DNA from: Minisyncoccota bacterium
Lineage (GTDB): Bacteria > Patescibacteriota > Minisyncoccia > Phycocordibacterales > UBA1006
Length of the DNA stretch: 9,955 nucleotides
Assembly: GCA_937970115.1 (NCBI GenBank)
Contig: CALBVO010000007.1
Coordinates: forward strand, 1 to 9,955
Direction: 5' to 3'
Part shown: piece by piece, positions 5,769-9,955 of the stretch
Numbering within the stretch: position 1 is the stretch's first letter
Layout: each line of letters starts with the position of its first letter
The notes under the pieces: model-generated
What the model was told of the DNA's origin: nothing
Seen by the model: the letters and a program-made list of their open reading frames with translations, nothing else
Database searches by the model: none
Program-made: the position numbers and the translations under genes

Positions 5769-6839
5769 TTATTTTTTCTTCAAAGATTTCTTTGCCACAT
5801 CAGCAAGAATATATTTACCATCCTTATCTTTTTTGAAATAATCTTTATTTGAAAGATTTACTAAAATAGTATTTTCCTTAAGATATCGTTCTTTTAAAAC
5901 GGATTCAATAATTTCTTCTTTTGTTAATGGACCACGTTCATGAATAAGATCTCGAATCACGTCTTTTACGACACCTGATCGATACCCCCATTCTTTTAAT
6001 CCGTACATACCGCGACCAACTAATACAAATCGATCGTCTTTAATTAATTCATTGTGTGTTGTCGCAGGATGTGCCTTTTTATCAAAAGTATCTGTAATAG
6101 CTTCTGCAACTTCTCGGAAATGCATTGGTGAGCCATTTTTTTTCATAATAAGGTATGCGTAATCTCTAATACCGCGAACTGAAATATTCTGAGAAGCCGT
6201 AAGTCCCCAATCACCCAAAGGATTTTTATCAACTAATTTTGAAAGAACGAGAAATTGTTGTGCTATTTCACTATCAACATATCCATCTTCTACTCCATCG
6301 AGACGGTCAAGGAATTTAAGAATCATTTGTTCTTCTGAAAGAAGTTCTTCATCTGTGACATGATCATGTAATTTTTCAAGAGCAGAATGAACCTTGTCTG
6401 TTAGTTCTCCGTTTACCGACCATCGTGAGCGGAATTTTTTATCTTCTTTATGTTTTTTGAAATTATCTCCAACAACAAGATGAAAATGAATATGGTTTTG
6501 AATCAATTCATCTTCATGAACTTGATCAAGGAAGTGATTTTCTGAAACAACACCACCGAGGCTGTGAATCATGGTCTCGATTTCTTCAAAAATACCTCGA
6601 GCCTCGTCGTAATTATCTGATTTTCTGATGGCTTTTAGGGCTGAGTCTTGAATTTGGCGCACACGTTCTCGTGTAATATCATATTCTTGACCGATAGCTT
6701 CTAGGGTTTTTTTACTCACTTCTTCAAGTCCGAAACGACTTTCAAGAACATATCGATCTCGATCCTTTAACCCCTTTAAGAGTTTCTTTGAAGAATTTTG
6801 TGGTTTAAAATTTAACTTAATTTTTCGTGTTTTTTTCAT
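5769..6839 (-). CDS. Sigma-70 region 4 / HARE-HTH fusion, putative transcription regulator
   Basis: 356 residues. Residues 20-74 form a sigma region 4: LKDRDRYVLESRFGL, then the helix-turn-helix TLEAIGQEYDITRERVRQIQ (45-64), the part of primary sigma factors that reads the -35 element. No region 2 or 3 is present, so it cannot act as a complete sigma factor. The middle (80-215) is acidic and helical, possibly holding degenerate winged helices (GGVVSENHFLDQV, RSRWSVNGEL). Residues 222-286 (RGIRDYAYLI...PMHFREVAEAI...FVLVGRGMYGLKEWGY) match the HARE-HTH domain also found in the RNA polymerase delta subunit. Residues 288-345 look like another winged helix. The ends are lysine-rich. I recall such fusions as common in Parcubacteria but uncharacterised. 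It is transcribed divergently from a small ORF and ends at its own terminator. There is no Shine-Dalgarno; a -10-like TATAAG lies 12 nt before the ATG. Confidence 0.9.
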   Translation of the reverse strand: MKKTRKIKLNFKPQNSSKKLLKGLKDRDRYVLESRFGLEEVSKKTLEAIGQEYDITRERVRQIQDSALKAIRKSDNYDEARGIFEEIETMIHSLGGVVSENHFLDQVHEDELIQNHIHFHLVVGDNFKKHKEDKKFRSRWSVNGELTDKVHSALEKLHDHVTDEELLSEEQMILKFLDRLDGVEDGYVDSEIAQQFLVLSKLVDKNPLGDWGLTASQNISVRGIRDYAYLIMKKNGSPMHFREVAEAITDTFDKKAHPATTHNELIKDDRFVLVGRGMYGLKEWGYRSGVVKDVIRDLIHERGPLTKEEIIESVLKERYLKENTILVNLSNKDYFKKDKDGKYILADVAKKSLKKK

Positions 6840-6851
6840 AGTAATTTTCTA

Positions 6852-6879
6852 CTTATATTCGTGTGTACTTTTGTCACAA
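6852..6879 (-). promoter_or_regulatory. Promoter of the sigma4-HARE gene
   Basis: TTGTGA (6879 to 6874), a 16-nt spacer, and TATAAG (6857 to 6852) on the minus strand match the sigma70 consensus at 4/6 and 5/6. The box ends 12 nt before the ATG at 6839, giving a leader of roughly 5 nt. Its -35 shares TTGTCACAA with the plus-strand promoter. Confidence 0.45.
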
Positions 6880-6898
6880 TAACATAGAGTCTTATTAT
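6871..6898 (+). promoter_or_regulatory. Promoter for the small plus-strand ORF
   Basis: TTGTCA (6871-6876), a 16-nt spacer, and TATTAT (6893-6898) match the sigma70 consensus at 5/6 each. Initiation would be near 6905. An alternative -10, TATAAA at 6910-6915, lacks a -35. Confidence 0.45.
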
Positions 6899-6915
6899 TA
6901 GCAAGGGCTTATAAA

Positions 6916-6933
6916 ATGGTATTTACAAAATAA
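6916..6933 (+). CDS. Possible five-codon leader ORF coupled to the 62-codon ORF
   Basis: ATG-GTA-TTT-ACA-AAA-TAA encodes MVFTK. It is preceded by AAGGG at 6903-6907 with 8-nt spacing. Its stop overlaps the next ATG as TAATG, a common arrangement for translational coupling. It is very short, in AT-rich sequence, and could be chance; if transcription starts near 6905, part of the AAGGG is lost. Confidence 0.2.
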   Translation: MVFTK

Positions 6934-7121
6934 TGAAAAATTTGTATGGTGAAAAAAATGAATTTAAAAAATTAAAAATGGAACTCATACCTAAAAGACA
7001 ATCAAAAAAAGAAATAACTCCTTCTCAAAAAGATTCAACAACAAATTCTAAGAAAGAATCTTCTCAGAATATTAATTCTTATTGGGACAATATTCATGAA
7101 TTTTCACATGAATTAATGTGA
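6933..7121 (+). CDS. Small Lys/Ser-rich hydrophilic protein, unrecognised
   Basis: 62 residues, the only plausible plus-strand gene in the window. The N-terminal three-quarters is rich in Lys, Ser, Glu and Asn and looks disordered. The last 16 residues (INSYWDNIHEFSHELM) are different, with aromatic and His residues that could form an amphipathic helix. No signal peptide, membrane helix or known motif is seen. Support for it being real: a plus-strand promoter-like pair upstream, a terminator that begins 3 bp after its TGA, and the fact that it fills the gap between two divergent/convergent genes. Against: low complexity and no strong Shine-Dalgarno at its own start. M16 is an alternative start. 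Function unknown. Confidence 0.5.
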   Translation: MKNLYGEKNEFKKLKMELIPKRQSKKEITPSQKDSTTNSKKESSQNINSYWDNIHEFSHELM

Positions 7122-7123
7122 AC

Positions 7124-7153
7124 AAAACCGCTCGTTATATTCGAGCGGTTTTT
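7124..7153. terminator. Bidirectional terminator between the small ORF and uvrA
   Basis: An 11-bp stem (7124-7134 with 7142-7152) with a G/C-rich core (CCGCTCG) and a 7-nt loop has TTTTT on the plus side and TTTTG on the minus side. It begins 3 bp after the small ORF's TGA and overlaps the uvrA stop codon. This is the most GC-rich terminator in the window apart from the one near 9850. Confidence 0.88.
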
Positions 7154-9800
7154 ACAAATGCTTTTTCAAAAATTCTCCGGTGACTGATTTTTTGTTATCA
7201 ACTAAATTCTCTGGACTTCCTTTTGCTACGACTCGCCCACCTTCATCTCCAGATTTTGGACCAAAATCAATAATATAATCTGAACATTTAATTAAATCCA
7301 TATTGTGTTCAATCACCACAACCGTGTTTCCCTTATTTACTAATCGTTGAATAATTTCAATTAATTTGTTTACATCTTCGAAATGTAGGCCAACCGTTGG
7401 CTCATCTAATAGATAGAGTGTCTTATCTAATTGAGGTCGATATAATTCTGATGAGATTTTGACTCGTTGTGATTCTCCTCCAGAGAGTGTATTTGCTGGT
7501 TGACCTAGTTTCAAATATCCAAGACCTGTTTGCAGCATGGTAATTAATCGATCATTAATCGCTGGAATATCCTTGAAAAATTCTTGTGCTTCTTCGATAT
7601 TCATTTCCAATACCTCGTAAATATTTTTTCCCTTAAACTGAACCTGTAGTGTTTCCTTTTCGTATCGTTTTCCCATACAGACATCACAGGTAACATGAAC
7701 TGTTGGAAGGAATCCCATTTCAACAGCAACCGTTCCTCGACCCTGACATGCCTCACATCGTCCACCTTTGGTGTTAAATGAAAATCGTCCCGCCTTCCAT
7801 CCGCGGATTTGTGCCTCGGTTGTTTCGGCAAATAAATCACGAATATGATCAAAGGCTCCTGTATAGGTCGCTGGATTACTTCGTGGTGTTCGTCCAATCG
7901 GTGATTGATCAAGAACAATTCCTCGAGAAATCTGTCCAAAACCATGTGCGGTATGTGCACGGATCACATCGTTTGATTTATTACGTCTAGATAATCGAGC
8001 CTCCATGTTTTTTGCCAGAACACCATGCATAAATGATGATTTTCCTGATCCAGAAACACCTGTAATACAGGTTAGTTTATTTAATGGAATTTCAACATTC
8101 ACATTTTTTAAATTATTATGAACAATTCCCTCAAGGGCGATTCCACCTTTATCCTTGGTTCGTCTGCGTTCTGGTAATGCTACTTTTTTCTTTCCTGTTA
8201 AATATTGTAAGGTTAACGATTTCTTAATAGCTGTTGGTGAGGTTAATAATTTTTGTAGATCATCAGCTACGATGACTTCTCCACCATATTTCCCTGCTCC
8301 AGGACCAATTTCAATCAAATAATCTGATGCAAAAATGGTTTCCTCATCATGCTCAACGACAATAATAGTATTACCCTTATCGGTTAATTCTCGTAATGTC
8401 TGAATCAGACGTTTATTATCTCGTGCATGTAAACCAATCGTTGGTTCATCCAGGACATATAATGCACCAACCAATTGTGATCCTAGTTGTGACGCCAAAC
8501 GAATACGTTGTGACTCTCCACCAGAGAGTGTATGCGCACGACGACCCAAAGACAAATATTCCAATCCAACCGACATCAGAAATTCCAATCGATTTTCAAT
8601 CTCACGTAATAATGGTGCTGCGATTTTCTTTTCTTTTTCTGTCAAATCAATCTCTGCCATAAAGGCGTAGGCTTCTTGGATTTTCATATCCACAAAATCG
8701 TCGATACTCTTTCGGCCTTCTTCGGTATCAACAACATTATCATCCTTGTCATATTTCCCCAGAAATACCTGCAAGGCCTCTGGTCGCAATCGTGCTCCCA
8801 TACATTCTGGACACACATCTTCACCAAACATATGTTTTGTTCCTAGTCCGTTACAAGTTGGACAAGCTCCATACGGTGAGTTAAATGAAAATAATCGTGG
8901 TTCAATTTCAGGAAAAACATAGCCGTCTTCGGGACAGACGAGTTTTGCTGACATCAAAGTTTCATCAACAAATTTTCCGTCTTCTGTTTCAACGAGAACT
9001 TTGATCATTCCTTCTGATTCATCGATTGCCTTTTCAACTGCCTCACCTAATCGCAATCGCACATCATCTGGATTATCAGAAAATTCATGAACCGCAAAAC
9101 TATCTACGACAAAATCAATGTCGTGTTTTTTTGTTTTTGTTAATTTAATTTGTTTCCGCAAGGATTTCATCTCGCCATCAACACGTGCCTGAGCATATCC
9201 CTTGTTTAGCATGTCATACAACAGTTGATAATGTTCACCTTTTCGCCCACGAATTACTGGGGTTAAGATATGCACCTGCATTTCATCAATAGTTACGCCC
9301 ATAACCTTTTTAGCTTTTTCTGGTTTTTTATGTTTTTCAACAATCTTAAAAACAAAATCAAGAATCTCTTGATTTGAAAGCTTCTTAATCCGCAATCCAG
9401 AAATAGGAGAAAATGGTTGACCAATTCGAGCGTAGAGAATACGCAGGTAATCATAAATTTCTGTAATTGTTGCAATCGTTGAGCGAGGATTATTTGATCG
9501 TGTTTTTTGATCAATTGAAATAGCCGGTGACAGACCTGTAATTTCATCAACATCTGGTTTCGACATTTGATTCAGAAACTGTCGTGCATATGATGACAAT
9601 GATTCGACATAGCGTCGTTGCCCTTCGGCAAAGATCGTATCAAATGCCAACGATGATTTCCCAGAACCAGACAGACCGGTAATCACGGTCATTTTATTAC
9701 GAGGTATTTTTACATCAAAATCCTTCAAATTGTGCGTCCGCGCACCTTTGATGGTAATCCATTCTTGGTTGATTTTGTTTTGATCTTTTTTCTTTGACAT
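7152..9800 (-). CDS. uvrA: UvrABC excision nuclease subunit A, compact form
   Basis: 882 residues, a complete tandem ABC ATPase of nucleotide excision repair; as a dimer it finds damaged DNA and loads UvrB. Walker A motifs: GLSGSGKS (42-49) and GVSGSGKS (581-588). ABC signatures: LSGGESQR at 425-432 and 772-779, each followed by a Walker B (VLDEPTIGLH, LLDEPTVGLH). YVESLSSYARQFL and the UvrB-binding domain follow the first Walker A. The C-terminal zinc module has C682, C685, C705 and C708 around GFLPTVHVTCDVC. The N-terminal zinc module is altered: CPED (289-292) replaces CPxC, with C313 and C316 kept. Only 13 residues separate C316 from C330 of CPECMGARLR. About 110 residues, the insertion domain, lie there in usual UvrAs, so it appears deleted. 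The ATG at 9800 has no Shine-Dalgarno and lies 6 nt from a TGT-TATAGT box. Confidence 0.98.
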   Translation of the reverse strand: MSKKKDQNKINQEWITIKGARTHNLKDFDVKIPRNKMTVITGLSGSGKSSLAFDTIFAEGQRRYVESLSSYARQFLNQMSKPDVDEITGLSPAISIDQKTRSNNPRSTIATITEIYDYLRILYARIGQPFSPISGLRIKKLSNQEILDFVFKIVEKHKKPEKAKKVMGVTIDEMQVHILTPVIRGRKGEHYQLLYDMLNKGYAQARVDGEMKSLRKQIKLTKTKKHDIDFVVDSFAVHEFSDNPDDVRLRLGEAVEKAIDESEGMIKVLVETEDGKFVDETLMSAKLVCPEDGYVFPEIEPRLFSFNSPYGACPTCNGLGTKHMFGEDVCPECMGARLRPEALQVFLGKYDKDDNVVDTEEGRKSIDDFVDMKIQEAYAFMAEIDLTEKEKKIAAPLLREIENRLEFLMSVGLEYLSLGRRAHTLSGGESQRIRLASQLGSQLVGALYVLDEPTIGLHARDNKRLIQTLRELTDKGNTIIVVEHDEETIFASDYLIEIGPGAGKYGGEVIVADDLQKLLTSPTAIKKSLTLQYLTGKKKVALPERRRTKDKGGIALEGIVHNNLKNVNVEIPLNKLTCITGVSGSGKSSFMHGVLAKNMEARLSRRNKSNDVIRAHTAHGFGQISRGIVLDQSPIGRTPRSNPATYTGAFDHIRDLFAETTEAQIRGWKAGRFSFNTKGGRCEACQGRGTVAVEMGFLPTVHVTCDVCMGKRYEKETLQVQFKGKNIYEVLEMNIEEAQEFFKDIPAINDRLITMLQTGLGYLKLGQPANTLSGGESQRVKISSELYRPQLDKTLYLLDEPTVGLHFEDVNKLIEIIQRLVNKGNTVVVIEHNMDLIKCSDYIIDFGPKSGDEGGRVVAKGSPENLVDNKKSVTGEFLKKHL

Positions 9801-9806
9801 CTTTTT

Positions 9807-9815
9807 ACTATAACA
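9807..9815 (-). promoter_or_regulatory. Extended -10 promoter of uvrA
   Basis: The minus strand reads TGT-TATAGT (5 of 6 matches to TATAAT, with the TGN extension), then AAAAAG and the ATG. The 6-nt gap puts the expected start of transcription at the ATG, i.e. a leaderless mRNA. No good -35 is seen, and no SOS (LexA) box was recognised. Confidence 0.55.
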
Positions 9816-9841
9816 AGATATTTTTTAAATAAAAGAAAAAT

Positions 9842-9872
9842 AAACTACTACCGGCTAAAGACCGGTAGTTTT
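9842..9872 (-). terminator. Terminator of the gene entering from the right
   Basis: Stem ACTACCGG/CCGGTAGT (9847-9854 with 9862-9869), 7-nt loop, extendable by AAACT/AGTTT with a 3-nt bulge. On the minus strand it runs into a T-rich stretch (AGTTTATTTTTC). It lies about 30 bp past the stop at 9900 and just before the uvrA promoter, so uvrA is probably transcribed on its own. TTTT follows on the plus strand too. Confidence 0.65.
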
Positions 9873-9899
9873 ACTTAGTACGCTTGAAAGCCGTAATAA

Positions 9900-9955
9900 C
9901 TAAGTAGATAAGACCGTGAATCCATCACCACGTTTCTCTTCGTCTTCATCTTGGT
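9900..9955 (-). CDS. C-terminal end of an unidentified protein with an acidic tail (cut by the right window edge)
   Basis: One minus-strand frame encodes QDEDEEKRGDGFTVLST followed by TAG at 9900-9902. Another frame is also open to the edge (ending at a TAA near 9875), but its sequence is less protein-like. The acidic run and the terminator about 30 bp downstream favour this frame. Seventeen residues are too few to name the family. Confidence 0.4.
   Translation of the reverse strand, partial: QDEDEEKRGDGFTVLST

Noticed and set aside
7601..7960. A 119-codon minus-strand ORF, and similar ones at 9293-9553 and 8396-8662 (plus)
   Set aside because: These are other-frame shadows of uvrA, whose own frame carries all the conserved motifs.
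9801..9899. A possible small RNA gene or SOS operator between uvrA and the right-edge gene
   Set aside because: The only structure is the terminator hairpin; no tRNA-like fold and no LexA-type palindrome were found.

Overview
The window looks like a piece of a compact, AT-rich bacterial genome, most likely a member of the Candidate Phyla Radiation (Patescibacteria, Parcubacteria-like). The signs are the style of the MnmA protein, a sigma-region-4/HARE-HTH fusion, a membrane protein resembling the N-terminal half of CPR HerA/TraG-type ATPases, tight gene packing, and TGA used as a normal stop codon, so not code 25. This placement rests on remembered family resemblance, not on a search. No tRNA, rRNA, CRISPR array or insertion sequence was seen, and no stretch over 300 bases lacks a gene.

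Layout, almost all on the minus strand, read in transcription order from the right. The last 17 codons of an unidentified gene enter at the right edge and end at a GC-rich hairpin. Then comes uvrA (nucleotide excision repair), in a compact form that seems to lack the UvrA insertion domain. One small plus-strand ORF of 62 codons converges on uvrA and shares a strong bidirectional terminator with it. Divergent from that ORF is a sigma-region-4/HARE-HTH regulator, with overlapping -35-like elements between the two. After an A/T-rich terminator comes a tight three-gene set: a membrane-anchored protein without its ATPase, mltG (2-bp gap), and a DnaQ-like DEDDh exonuclease (25-bp gap). After another terminator come a Nudix hydrolase, an unrecognised protein with a GVD...QxK nuclease-like signature, mnmA (tRNA 2-thiouridylation), and the 5' part of an NhaD-type Na+/H+ antiporter cut by the left edge.

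Two architectural patterns recur. First, several genes have a -10-like box (three of them TGN-extended) only 6-12 nt upstream of the ATG and no usable Shine-Dalgarno, which suggests leaderless or nearly leaderless mRNAs. Second, most transcription units end in perfect A/T-rich hairpins, some overlapping coding ends or the next gene's start signals; the one before mnmA also covers its only RBS-like sequence.

Functionally the genes are housekeeping (DNA repair, tRNA modification, cell-wall synthesis, nucleotide clean-up) plus a few CPR-flavoured unknowns. The strongest candidates for new biology are the QxK nuclease-like protein, the ATPase-less membrane protein co-transcribed with mltG, the sigma4-HARE regulator, the leaderless promoter pattern, and the NhaD gene, whose sequence style is Bacteroidota-like and may be acquired.
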